Shown here one piece after another: positions 24,764-33,448 of a DNA stretch of 64,000 nt (position 1 is the stretch's first letter; every line of letters starts with the position of its first letter). The notes below the pieces were generated by a model. It searched no databases. It was given only the letters and a program-made list of their open reading frames with translations, and was not told the DNA's origin. Position numbers and translations under genes: made by a program. The stretch lies in assembly GCF_009208055.1 (NCBI RefSeq), contig NZ_WFKI01000013.1, positions 1 through 64,000 of the forward strand. Reading direction: 5' to 3'. The stretch comes from Poseidonibacter ostreae (lineage in GTDB: Bacteria; Campylobacterota; Campylobacteria; Campylobacterales; Arcobacteraceae).

Positions 24764-26126
24764 CTTGTCCTTTAGCACTATTTTAAATAAGAGCCTTGTA
24801 GCAATTTTTGCTATAGGGCTTTTTGTCGTTAATGGCTCTAGCTCAAATATTTCAAATATAAAAGATAAGTCACTTCTTTTAAAACCTATAGAAAATTTAA
24901 ATGATGAACAATATGATAAGTTTATTCTTGGAAGAAGTTTCTTTGTAATTCCTTGGGTTGAAGCGCCAAGTGCAACAACAGCAAGAGATGGTTTAGGACC
25001 TTTATTTAATGCAAATACATGTGTATCTTGTCATCCCGCAAATGGAAGAGGAAGTGTATATAATAAAAATATGCAATTTTCAAGAAGTTTAATAGCAAAA
25101 TTATCTATTCCTTCAACTAATTCAAAAGAGCATCAAGAAATACTAAAAACAAGCCCTTTAATAATAGAACCAGTTTACGGTGGACAAGTAGCGATAAATG
25201 GAATTCATGGTGTTAATTACGAGGCAAAACCTGATATTAAATATGAAGAGATAAAAGTAAAGTTTCCAGATGGTGAAGTTGCTACACTTTTAAAACCTAG
25301 TTATGGATTAAAAGAATTACAGTATGGAGAACTTCATAAAGATACAATTTTGACTTTTAGAATAGCTCCTAGTTTAAATGGCTTAGGATATATAGAAGAT
25401 ATATCAAATGAAGATATATTGAAAAATGTTGATGAGTTTGATAAAGACAATGATGGTATTTCAGGACGTGCAAACTTTGTTTATTCTCCAAAAGATAAAC
25501 AAATAAAACTAGGACGTTATAGCTGGAAAGCTAGTACTTCTTCTATAAAGCATCAAAGTGCTGATGCTGCTTTTAATGATATGGGCTTAACAACTTCACT
25601 TTTTAGTAAAGATAATTGTACAAAAAATCAAAAGGCTTGTAATGATGCTGATAAACCAAGAGATTTAATAGACCTTACAGATGAAAGATTAGATGCTATT
25701 AGTTTTTATATAAAAAATAGAAAAACATATAGTGCTAAAAAAACAAAAGCATATAAAGAGGGCTTAGAGATATTTAAATCAATCTCTTGTGCTAAATGTC
25801 ATATTGACTCTTTTACAACAAAATCAGGAATTAAAATATCACCATTTACTGATATGTTACTTCATGATATGGGTGAGGCCTTAGCTGATGGAAGAAGTGA
25901 ATTTAAAGCAAATGGTAATGAATGGAGAACCGCACCTTTATGGGGATTAGCTCTTCATGAAAAGATAAATAAGAAAGCTGCAAGACTTTTACATGACGGA
26001 CGTGCAAGAACTTTCCAAGAAGCAATTCTTTGGCATGGTGGAGAAGCAAATGATGCAAAAGAAAAATATATGAATCTTGATAAGAAATCAAGAGAAAAAT
26101 TAATTAAATTTTTAAATGAGGTATAA
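24747..26126 (+). CDS. Di-heme oxidoreductase (DHOR family), periplasmic c-type cytochrome
   Basis: A 459-residue protein with an N-terminal signal sequence (LVAIFAIGLFVVNG). Two c-type heme sites are visible: CVSCH (92-96, in LGPLFNANTCVSCHPANGRG) and CAKCH (348-352). The flanking pattern is that of the DHOR family (formerly DUF1111, called thiol oxidoreductase), distantly related to MauG and CcpA. The C-terminal WRTAPLWGL and LLHDGRARTFQEAILWHGGE are family-typical. DHOR genes are repeatedly found beside imelysin genes in bacteria. The substrate is unknown; oxidation of iron or of a protein partner during iron uptake is a reasonable guess. Confidence 0.9.
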   Translation: MKQKSSLSFSTILNKSLVAIFAIGLFVVNGSSSNISNIKDKSLLLKPIENLNDEQYDKFILGRSFFVIPWVEAPSATTARDGLGPLFNANTCVSCHPANGRGSVYNKNMQFSRSLIAKLSIPSTNSKEHQEILKTSPLIIEPVYGGQVAINGIHGVNYEAKPDIKYEEIKVKFPDGEVATLLKPSYGLKELQYGELHKDTILTFRIAPSLNGLGYIEDISNEDILKNVDEFDKDNDGISGRANFVYSPKDKQIKLGRYSWKASTSSIKHQSADAAFNDMGLTTSLFSKDNCTKNQKACNDADKPRDLIDLTDERLDAISFYIKNRKTYSAKKTKAYKEGLEIFKSISCAKCHIDSFTTKSGIKISPFTDMLLHDMGEALADGRSEFKANGNEWRTAPLWGLALHEKINKKAARLLHDGRARTFQEAILWHGGEANDAKEKYMNLDKKSREKLIKFLNEV

Positions 26127-26129
26127 GAA

Positions 26130-27134
26130 ATGAAGGTAATTAAAAATCTACTAATAGTAGGAATATTATGTATAACAACTACATTTGCAAATGTAAACGA
26201 TGCAAAAGATGAGAAAAAAAACAAAGAGATATTAGATACTTTATATGAAAAAGTGATTATTACTGATGTCAAAAGAGCAATAAAAGATATAAAGAGTTTA
26301 AAAGAAGCAGTTGTAAAAAATGATGAAAGAAAATCAAAAGAAGAGTTTTCAAAACTTGTAAATTCATGGAAGAGTATAGAAACATTTTATATTTTAGGAG
26401 ATATAAATGAAGACTTTATAGATACTCCACGATACATAGATATTTTTCATAATGGAAATGAAGATATAACAGAACAACTAGATCGTGCTATTAAAAGTAA
26501 AGATGAGATAAGAGTAGTATTATTTAAAAACTCATTAAAATCTATTAATGCCTTAGAATATATGTTGTTTTCAAAAGATATTAAAAATATAAGAGAAAAT
26601 AAAATCACAATTACAATTTTAGACAGAATTACAAGTCATTTAAATGATATAAAAGATGAGTATATTTTACAAAAAGATAAGTTTCTAGGTGATTTAAAAA
26701 AAGCAAATGCAGTTACCATTAATGCAATCATTCAAAATACTTATAAGTTAAAAGAGTGGAGAGTAGGTGATGTTGCTGGGTTTACTAAAAAATATGAAGA
26801 TGATCCTGATAATAAAAGAGCTGAGTATTTCTTAAGTAAGAACTCTTCAAATGCAATTGAAGCTGTTTTAAATACATATAAAAATATTTTAGATAATGAA
26901 GAGTTTACAGATTATGGTGATTATCTAATAAGGCTAACTGATGGAAAAGAAATGAAAAGATTAAGAGAGTCTTTAAATAAATCCTTAGAATTAGTTAAGC
27001 AAATAAAAAATGATGATTTTTCAAATACAAAAGAGTTATATGAAAATATAAATACAATCCATGTAGTACTTTTTGTAGAGATGTTAGAAGAGCTGTCAAT
27101 TAATGCAAAAATTTTAGATGCAGATGGTGACTAA
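26130..27134 (+). CDS. Imelysin-like protein lacking the motif histidine
   Basis: A 334-residue protein with a signal peptide (MKVIKNLLIVGILC, cleavage after FA near residue 21). The helical layout matches imelysins (LVNSWKSIETFYILGDINED, PRYIDIFHNGNEDI). Where the first imelysin has GYHAIEFLLW, this protein has SINALEYMLF, so glycine and histidine of GxHxxE are Ser and Asn and only Glu is kept. It begins three bases after the DHOR stop. Metal binding, if any, must differ from the first copy. It may be a structural partner or a second binding protein for the same ligand. Confidence 0.82.
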   Translation: MKVIKNLLIVGILCITTTFANVNDAKDEKKNKEILDTLYEKVIITDVKRAIKDIKSLKEAVVKNDERKSKEEFSKLVNSWKSIETFYILGDINEDFIDTPRYIDIFHNGNEDITEQLDRAIKSKDEIRVVLFKNSLKSINALEYMLFSKDIKNIRENKITITILDRITSHLNDIKDEYILQKDKFLGDLKKANAVTINAIIQNTYKLKEWRVGDVAGFTKKYEDDPDNKRAEYFLSKNSSNAIEAVLNTYKNILDNEEFTDYGDYLIRLTDGKEMKRLRESLNKSLELVKQIKNDDFSNTKELYENINTIHVVLFVEMLEELSINAKILDADGD

Positions 27135-27136
27135 AA

Positions 27137-28051
27137 TTGGATAGTTACTTCTATACTTTTTTAGAAGAGTATTTAATAAACCCAGATAAAAGAACTTACT
27201 GGGTTTATATACTTTCATCAATTGCTATTGCAATAATTTATCTATACTTTAATAAAAAGCAAAGTAGAGTGATTTTTAGCTCAAAACTTTGGCTTCACTC
27301 AAGTGCAAAATTAGATTATTCTTATTTTATACTTTCGTATTTTATAAAAGTTATGATGATTATTCCAATAGTAATTAGTGCAAAATCTATTGCATTTTTC
27401 ATAAATAAAAATCTTTATTATGAGTTTGGTTTTAATCAGATTCAAAATTTTTCTTATGAAAATACACTTGTACTATATACTATTACACTGTTTATTGTAA
27501 GTGACTTTACAAGATATTGGCTACACAGACTTTTACATACTATTCCATTTTTATGGGAGTTTCATAAAGTTCATCATAGTGCTAAAGTTTTAAATCCTTT
27601 GACTTTTTATAGAGTTCATCCTGTTGAAAATATTCTTTTTGGATTTAGATATTCAATTTCTATTGGTTTTGTAACTGGAATATTTATTTACTTCTTTGGC
27701 TCAAAAATTGGACTTGTTGAGGTATTCGGGGCTAATATCTTTATTTTTGTTTTTTCACTTTTGGGTTCTAATTTAAGACATTCACATATTCCATTAGCTT
27801 ATTTTAAAGCTTTAGAAAAATGGTTTATTTCACCAAAGCAACATCAAATTCATCATAGTAAAAAGTATTTTAATAAAAACTATGGAGGATATTTAAGCGT
27901 ATGGGATAGAATTTTTGGAACTTTAAAACTCTCAAATGAAGTAAAAGTTCTAAAGTTTGGACTTCGAAATGAACAAATGAAAAACTATACAACACTTACA
28001 AATCTACTGATTTATCCATTTAAAAAAATTATAACAAGGAAGAAAAACTAA
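27137..28051 (+). CDS. Membrane di-iron hydroxylase of the fatty acid hydroxylase/sterol desaturase family
   Basis: A 304-residue multi-pass membrane protein starting at TTG 27137, two bases after the previous stop. It carries the histidine boxes of the superfamily: HRLLH (130-134), HKVHH (143-147) and HQIHH (236-240), with a further His in TFYRVHPVEN. These bind two iron atoms that activate oxygen to hydroxylate or desaturate a lipid. Hydrophobic spans lie near 22-37, 65-90, 110-128 and 170-215. Its place inside an iron-regulated periplasmic redox operon is unusual. The substrate is unknown, perhaps a membrane lipid or a siderophore-like compound. Confidence 0.88.
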   Translation: MDSYFYTFLEEYLINPDKRTYWVYILSSIAIAIIYLYFNKKQSRVIFSSKLWLHSSAKLDYSYFILSYFIKVMMIIPIVISAKSIAFFINKNLYYEFGFNQIQNFSYENTLVLYTITLFIVSDFTRYWLHRLLHTIPFLWEFHKVHHSAKVLNPLTFYRVHPVENILFGFRYSISIGFVTGIFIYFFGSKIGLVEVFGANIFIFVFSLLGSNLRHSHIPLAYFKALEKWFISPKQHQIHHSKKYFNKNYGGYLSVWDRIFGTLKLSNEVKVLKFGLRNEQMKNYTTLTNLLIYPFKKIITRKKN

Positions 28052-28052
28052 A

Positions 28053-29210
28053 ATGAAACATATAAATACTTTTGCCTTAATCACAAGTGCAATTCTTTTA
28101 GGTGCTTGTACAAATACAACACTTAGCAAAGCACAAATGGAAGAACAAACAAAAAATAAAGAAGTATTAGGAAAGGTCTTGTTTTTTGATAAAAACTTAT
28201 CTAAAAATAGAACACAATCTTGTGCAACTTGTCATAATCCAGAAGCTGGATTCGTAGATGATAGAGATAATGGAATTAAAGCTATGGCATCTCTTGGTGA
28301 TGATGGACACTCTCTTGGAGATAGACAAGCACCAAGTGCTGCTTATGCTATGTTTAGTCCTGAATTTTATTATGATAAAAAGAAAAAGAAGTACATAGGT
28401 GGACAATTTTGGGATGGAAGAGAAACTAATCTTGCAACACAAGCAGGAGGACCTCCCACTAATCCAATTGAAATGGGAATGGCATCAAAAGAGACTACAG
28501 TTGAAAGATTAAAAGAAAATTCATATTATGTAAGTGCTTTTAAAAGTATTTATGGTGAAGATATTTTCTTAACAACAGCAAAAGCATATAGTGCTATGAC
28601 TGATTCAATTGCAAAGTTTGAGATGACAAAAGAGTTTGCTCCTTTTGATTCTAAATATGATAGATTCTTAAAAGGTGAGTATGATTTAACTCCTTTAGAA
28701 GATTTAGGAAGAACACTTTTCTTCTCAAACAATAACAACTCTTGTGCAACTTGTCATGTTTTAAAAGGTGAAGATAAACTAGGTGAGACATTTACAAATT
28801 ATGAATATCATAATATTGGAACACCAATAAATCATGAACTTCGAGCAAAAAATGGTGTAAAAGAAATAGATGGAGGACTTTTAAATAATCCAGCTGTTAA
28901 TGATGAAAATCAAAAAGGAAAGTATAAAGTTCCGACACTTAGAAATGTAGCCGTAACTGCTCCATATATGCATAATGGTGTATTTAAAGAGTTAAAAACA
29001 GTTGTAGAGTTTTATGATAAATATAACAATAAAGAAAGAACCTTAAATCCCGAAACAAATAAAGCTTGGGATGAGCCTGAAGTTAAAGAAACTATATCTT
29101 TAGATGAATTAAAAGCTAAAAAACAAAATGATAGAAAAGTTGATTCTTTAGTTGCTTTTATGAAGTTATTAACAGATAAAAGATATGAACATCTTTTAGA
29201 AGATAAATAG
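28053..29210 (+). CDS. Di-heme cytochrome c peroxidase/MauG-family lipoprotein
   Basis: A 385-residue protein with a lipoprotein signal (LLGAC, Cys19). Two c-type heme motifs, CATCH at 57-61 and CATCH at 231-235, are set in the CcpA/MauG framework: LGKVLFFDKNLSKN, GGQFWDGRE, LEDLGRTLFFSNNN, VPTLRNVAVTAPYMHNG. Family members reduce hydrogen peroxide or oxidise a protein side chain. Membrane anchoring and the operon context favour a role in iron or haem redox chemistry next to the DHOR protein, though peroxide detoxification is equally possible. It is the last gene of the operon and is followed by a strong terminator. Confidence 0.92.
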   Translation: MKHINTFALITSAILLGACTNTTLSKAQMEEQTKNKEVLGKVLFFDKNLSKNRTQSCATCHNPEAGFVDDRDNGIKAMASLGDDGHSLGDRQAPSAAYAMFSPEFYYDKKKKKYIGGQFWDGRETNLATQAGGPPTNPIEMGMASKETTVERLKENSYYVSAFKSIYGEDIFLTTAKAYSAMTDSIAKFEMTKEFAPFDSKYDRFLKGEYDLTPLEDLGRTLFFSNNNNSCATCHVLKGEDKLGETFTNYEYHNIGTPINHELRAKNGVKEIDGGLLNNPAVNDENQKGKYKVPTLRNVAVTAPYMHNGVFKELKTVVEFYDKYNNKERTLNPETNKAWDEPEVKETISLDELKAKKQNDRKVDSLVAFMKLLTDKRYEHLLEDK

Positions 29211-29230
29211 TAAAAAAAGTATTTATAAAA

Positions 29231-29262
29231 AAAGGGGGAAAGTTTAAACTTTCCCCCTTTTT
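29231..29262. terminator. Strong bidirectional terminator
   Basis: A perfect 15-bp palindromic arm (AAAGGGGGAAAGTTT with its complement) with A-rich sequence before and T-rich after. It lies between the peroxidase gene and the convergent porin gene, so it can terminate both transcripts. Confidence 0.9.
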
Positions 29263-29308
29263 ACTGAAATATTTAGATTCGAAATTTAGATATTAATTTA
29301 ATCTCCAA

Positions 29309-30388
29309 CTAGAAAGAGTATGCTAAAGTTGCTGTAATTTTATTATAATCATCATCACTGTTTTGTGCATTAACATCAACAAAAAGTAATCCTGTTGATA
29401 AGTTATCTGTAATACTGTAATCAGCAGTAATATTTAATTCTTTCTCTTTATCTTGTGCATATTTAGTTTGTCCATAAATAGAACCAAGTTCAAGACCTGC
29501 AATTTCATAACTTAATCCAATATATGTAGTGTCCGCATCAGCTACATAAACTTGATTACCATCTTCAAGAGGACTAATATTATCTCCTGCTGTATCCATA
29601 CTACCAATGCCTGCATCTTTATCTGTTGTAATATATCCTGCATTTAACCCTAAAGCAGAAACAGAAGTTCTAGCTTCTAAATGCATAATTTGACCATCAT
29701 TTGAAGATGCATCTTCACTTGAAGCAGCAATATGTCCAGTTACACCAAATGCATCAGTATCATAATCAGCTTTAAGACCATACCAACTTGCTACATCTTC
29801 TGCTTTGTAATAGTAAGGATTAAGAACTAAACCTTCAATTCCTTCATATTTTACATCTAATACATAAGCACCTTTATCATCATTTACTTTTTCAAATGCT
29901 TCTAATTGGGCATCTGCATCAGCAGTAGCAATTCTTTTTGTATATCCTAAAGTGATTTCTGTATTAGGAACTGCAGTAACACCAACAACAGCTGCTTCAT
30001 GAAAGTCACCCATCCACTCTAAGTCAATTTCTTGTCTACCAATAGTTATATTTGCAAGATCATTTCCATATGAAATATTTGCAGTATGAACTAATGCTTT
30101 TGTATCTTCATTTCCGTAATCTCCATCTTCAACTTCTGAAAAGTCATGATTTCCTCTAAATCCTACAGATGCTTTAAAACCATTAAAATCAGCTGTTTCA
30201 TATCCAAGTCCAATTGAACCAGATGTAAAACCTTCATCTGGATTATTTCCTTTTTTATTTGTTTTTTCTGCATAAAGTGTTACATCACCTGATACTGTTC
30301 CATTTTTAATTGAAGCATCAATAGTGTCATTTGCAAACATACTACTTGAAAGAAGTAATGAAGCTGCCGTTAAGTGTAATAATTTCAT
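29309..30388 (-). CDS. Outer-membrane porin
   Basis: A 359-residue protein with a signal peptide (MKLLHLTAASLLLSSSMFA). The mature part consists of alternating beta strands with Gly/Asp-rich turns and ends in TATLAYSF, the C-terminal aromatic residue recognised by the BAM complex. Features such as DVTLYAEKT, SIGLGYETADFNGFKASVGF and IGLSYEIAGLELG fit the Opr/OprD-like porins of Campylobacterota. It converges on the peroxidase gene and diverges from the ABC ATPase across a Fur-like site, so it may import an iron-related or anionic substrate when iron is short. Substrate not readable from sequence. Confidence 0.85.
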   Translation of the reverse strand: MKLLHLTAASLLLSSSMFANDTIDASIKNGTVSGDVTLYAEKTNKKGNNPDEGFTSGSIGLGYETADFNGFKASVGFRGNHDFSEVEDGDYGNEDTKALVHTANISYGNDLANITIGRQEIDLEWMGDFHEAAVVGVTAVPNTEITLGYTKRIATADADAQLEAFEKVNDDKGAYVLDVKYEGIEGLVLNPYYYKAEDVASWYGLKADYDTDAFGVTGHIAASSEDASSNDGQIMHLEARTSVSALGLNAGYITTDKDAGIGSMDTAGDNISPLEDGNQVYVADADTTYIGLSYEIAGLELGSIYGQTKYAQDKEKELNITADYSITDNLSTGLLFVDVNAQNSDDDYNKITATLAYSF

Positions 30389-30450
30389 TTGTTTATTTTC
30401 CTTTTTGATAATTAATCTCAGAATATTAGCAAGATAAAACTTAAAAATAG

Positions 30451-30478
30451 ATAATACTAATACTAATTATCATTATGC
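30451..30478. promoter_or_regulatory. Fur-box-like site between porin and ABC ATPase genes
   Basis: GATAAT at 30451-30456 and the dense TAATTATCATTAT at 30466-30478 resemble the Fur consensus. The site lies about 70 bases from each divergent start, so it could control both genes. Confidence 0.5.
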
Positions 30479-30513
30479 TAAATAAAGAGTGTAAAAATAA
30501 AGAATTCTGATGT

Positions 30514-30519
30514 ATAATA
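30514..30519 (+). promoter_or_regulatory. Putative -10 box for the ABC ATPase gene
   Basis: TATAAT, 31 bases before the TTG start at 30550, downstream of the Fur-like site. Confidence 0.45.
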
Positions 30520-30549
30520 TTAAATTAAAAGAACAAAAAGGATGCTATT

Positions 30550-31353
30550 TTGAATAATAAAAATCCAGATTCAATTATAGATTTTGAAAATATATATGTA
30601 AGTTATGATGTTAAACCAATTCTTGAAAATATAAATTTAAAGATTAAAGAAAAACAGCATTGGGTGATACTAGGTTCAAATGGAAGTGGTAAATCTACAC
30701 TTATTAAACTTATATCAAATGACCTTTATCCAAATACTAAATATCCATTTAAAAAAGAGATGTTTGGCAAAAAAAGATGGGGTATCCTTGATTTAAAAAA
30801 GAACCTAGGAATTATTACAAATGATTTACATAACTATTTTGAAAAACAAGGAAGTTTTTTAAGTACTTATGAAGTAGTTTTAAGTGGTTATTTTAGTTCT
30901 ATTGGTGTTTTTAAACATCAAGACTTTACTAAAGAACAGCATAAAAAAGCTTTAGAAGTTTTAGAGTTTCTTGAAATTTTAGATATTAAAGACAAAAGAG
31001 TAGGTCAAATGAGTACAGGGCAGTTAAGGCGTTGTATTATCGGACGTGCTTTAATACATAATCCAAAAGCATTTATACTTGATGAACCAACAGTTGGACT
31101 TGATATAAAAGCACAGAATAGTTTTATCAAATTAATTCAAAAGCTTTCATCAAAAGCTTCCATTATACTTGTAACTCATCATATAGAAGAGATATTTGAT
31201 GAAATTTCACATGTTGCACTTATGTACAATAAAACTATTTTTAAACAAGGTAAAAAAGATGAAATATTAACTTCAGAAAATTTATCAGAAATTTTTGAAA
31301 TAGATATTAAACTTGAAAAAGAAAATCAGAAATATTATATAAAAAGTATATGA
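30550..31353 (+). CDS. Stand-alone ABC transporter ATP-binding protein
   Basis: A 267-residue ATPase starting at TTG 30550 behind AAAAGGA. Walker A is GSNGSGKST, the Q loop region follows, the signature is MSTGQLRR (a variant of LSGGQ), Walker B is AFILDEPT and the switch histidine lies in THHIEE. The architecture resembles ModF/iron-siderophore-type ATPases. No permease or binding protein gene is adjacent, so it either serves a transporter encoded elsewhere or has a regulatory role. Its promoter lies next to a Fur-like site shared with the divergent porin, suggesting iron regulation. Confidence 0.85.
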   Translation: MNNKNPDSIIDFENIYVSYDVKPILENINLKIKEKQHWVILGSNGSGKSTLIKLISNDLYPNTKYPFKKEMFGKKRWGILDLKKNLGIITNDLHNYFEKQGSFLSTYEVVLSGYFSSIGVFKHQDFTKEQHKKALEVLEFLEILDIKDKRVGQMSTGQLRRCIIGRALIHNPKAFILDEPTVGLDIKAQNSFIKLIQKLSSKASIILVTHHIEEIFDEISHVALMYNKTIFKQGKKDEILTSENLSEIFEIDIKLEKENQKYYIKSI

Positions 31354-31523
31354 AAAATTTAATTATTTTTCTTCTTTATTTAAATTATTTAAATTAAATA
31401 TTATTATTGTATATAGTTTTATTTTAATCAAACATCCCTAATTAATGGAAATTTTTTTACTTTTTTATTATATAAGATGAATCTTTAATAAATTATTTAT
31501 GATATATTTTAGTTATTATAAGA

Positions 31524-31529
31524 TATAAT
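31524..31529 (+). promoter_or_regulatory. Putative -10 box for the kinase at 31557
   Basis: TATAAT, 28 bases before the ATG, followed by an AAAAGGAG ribosome binding site. Confidence 0.45.
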
Positions 31530-31556
31530 ATATAAAAATTACAAAAGGAGATTTAA

Positions 31557-33368
31557 ATGAAATTATCAGTTAATGAAAATAAAATTCTTAATATAATTAA
31601 ATTTTCTCCTATACTTTTTGTAGTTTTTATTTCTCTTTTTAGTTCGCAACTTTATTTGATTGAAAGAGAGAGTGACTTTGAAAAAGAGATAAAAGTTACA
31701 AAAGAAAAATATTTATTTCAAAATAAAGAAAAAATAAAAAGTGAAATTGAAAGAATTTCAAACTTTATCAATTTTGAAAAAAGAAAAGCAATGAATTTGT
31801 TAAAAAAACAAATGGAAGAACGTGTTTATCAAGCTTATAGAATTGCTTATAATATATATATAAAAGAAAAAAATACTTCGGATAAAGAAAAAGTATTATT
31901 GCTTATTAAAAACGTGCTTAATAGTATGTCTTACGATGATAAACAAGAGTATATTATTCTAAAAGATAGCAACAAAAATAATTTCTTAGAAATAAAAGAA
32001 AAGCTAGAAAAATTTGACACTAATAGCGAAAAAATAAGTTTTTATAAATACTTTGAACCCTTTGATTTGATAATTGGAACAGAAAAAAATATAAAGAACT
32101 ATGAAAAAGAGTTACAACAAGATATATTATTAAGTGTAAAAAGTATAAAAGATGATAAAAGTACTTATATATTTATATTTGACGAGAAAGGAAATGTCTT
32201 ATCTCATCATAAAGACTCATTAATTGGGACAAATAGATATAATATCAAAAATCCTTTAGGTAAATATGTCGTAAAAGATATTATAGAATTTACGATATTA
32301 AATAAACAAGGCTATATGAATTATAGTACAGGAGTAAATCCTAAAAATTTACTTCATAGAGAAAAAACTTCATATATAAAATTAATAGATGATTGGAATT
32401 GGATTATTGGAACTGGTTTTTATCATGAAATATTTAATAAAGAAATAGAAAAGAAAACCAATGATTTATTATTGTCAGAAGAAAAGTCAATTAATAGAAT
32501 TATAGTATTCTTTATAATTATTACCCTATCTCTTATTCTAATATCTTTTTATATTTCAAGAGTAATTGCTGAAATGTTTTTAGATTATAAAAAAAGAATT
32601 GAAAAAGAAATCGAAAATACAATTAAAAAAGAAAAGTTATTAATTCAACAAAGTAAAATGGCTGCAATGGGAGAAATGATAGGAAATATTGCTCACCAAT
32701 GGAGACAGCCATTATCTACAATCTCAACTGCTTCTACTGGAGCAAAAATACAAAAAGAGATGAATTGTTTAAGTGATGAGTCATTAAATAATTCACTAAC
32801 TGCTATTAATGATTCAGCACAATATTTATCTAGAACAATTGATGATTTTAGAGATTTTTTTAATCCTTCTAATAATAAAAAAGAAGAGTTTAATATCTCA
32901 GAAGCTATAACTAAAGCATTAAATTTAGTTAATTCACAATTTGCATCAAAAGATATAGAAATAATACAAAATATAGAAGAGTATAAATTAATATCAGTAG
33001 AAAACAAATTAATACAAGTTCTTATAAATATCCTTAATAATGCAAGAGATGCATTAATTACAACAGAAAATCAAAGAAGATTAATTTTTATAAATACATA
33101 TAAAAAAGATGATATTTCATATATTGAAATATTAGATAATGCTGGTGGAATAGGTGCTAATACTATTGATAGAATATTTGAACCATATTTTACTACAAAA
33201 CACAAGTCTTTAGGTACGGGTATTGGACTTTATATGAGTAAAGAGATTATAGATAAACATTTAAATGCTATTTTGCTTGCTTCTGATGAAAAGTATTCTT
33301 ATGAAGGTTTTGAATATACTGGAGCTAGGTTCAAAATTGATTTTAATGCAGAAAGTAAAGCTATTTAA
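31557..33368 (+). CDS. Membrane histidine kinase with tandem Cache-like domains
   Basis: A 603-residue kinase. Membrane segments near 15-33 and 318-338 enclose two Cache-like modules. The first is short and worn (KQEYIILKD ... YKYFEPFDLIIGT). The second is canonical (STYIFIFDEKGNVLSHH, LIDDWNWIIGTGFY). The core has GNIAHQWRQPLS (His380), ILNNARDALI, DNAGGI, FEPYFTTK and GTGIGLYM. No PAS domain is present, unlike the kinase at 6372, whose core is otherwise closely similar. No response regulator is adjacent. It converges on dctPQM, so sensing of an organic acid handled by that transporter is a possibility, not shown by the sequence. Confidence 0.9.
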   Translation: MKLSVNENKILNIIKFSPILFVVFISLFSSQLYLIERESDFEKEIKVTKEKYLFQNKEKIKSEIERISNFINFEKRKAMNLLKKQMEERVYQAYRIAYNIYIKEKNTSDKEKVLLLIKNVLNSMSYDDKQEYIILKDSNKNNFLEIKEKLEKFDTNSEKISFYKYFEPFDLIIGTEKNIKNYEKELQQDILLSVKSIKDDKSTYIFIFDEKGNVLSHHKDSLIGTNRYNIKNPLGKYVVKDIIEFTILNKQGYMNYSTGVNPKNLLHREKTSYIKLIDDWNWIIGTGFYHEIFNKEIEKKTNDLLLSEEKSINRIIVFFIIITLSLILISFYISRVIAEMFLDYKKRIEKEIENTIKKEKLLIQQSKMAAMGEMIGNIAHQWRQPLSTISTASTGAKIQKEMNCLSDESLNNSLTAINDSAQYLSRTIDDFRDFFNPSNNKKEEFNISEAITKALNLVNSQFASKDIEIIQNIEEYKLISVENKLIQVLINILNNARDALITTENQRRLIFINTYKKDDISYIEILDNAGGIGANTIDRIFEPYFTTKHKSLGTGIGLYMSKEIIDKHLNAILLASDEKYSYEGFEYTGARFKIDFNAESKAI

Positions 33369-33390
33369 ATAGTTTAATTAGAAATAAAAA

Positions 33391-33419
33391 AAGGTAAGAG
33401 TAAAACTCTTACCTTTTTT
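33391..33419. terminator. Strong bidirectional terminator
   Basis: GGTAAGAGT, loop AAA, ACTCTTACC, flanked by six A before and six T after. It sits between the kinase and the convergent dctM gene. Confidence 0.9.
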
Positions 33420-33448
33420 ATTCATATAGTGTAGATAATTATCTATCT

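Noticed and set aside
25903..26272. Minus-strand frames inside the DHOR and imelysin-like genes
   Set aside because: They overlap genes with heme motifs and clear family patterns, and they lack any family pattern of their own.
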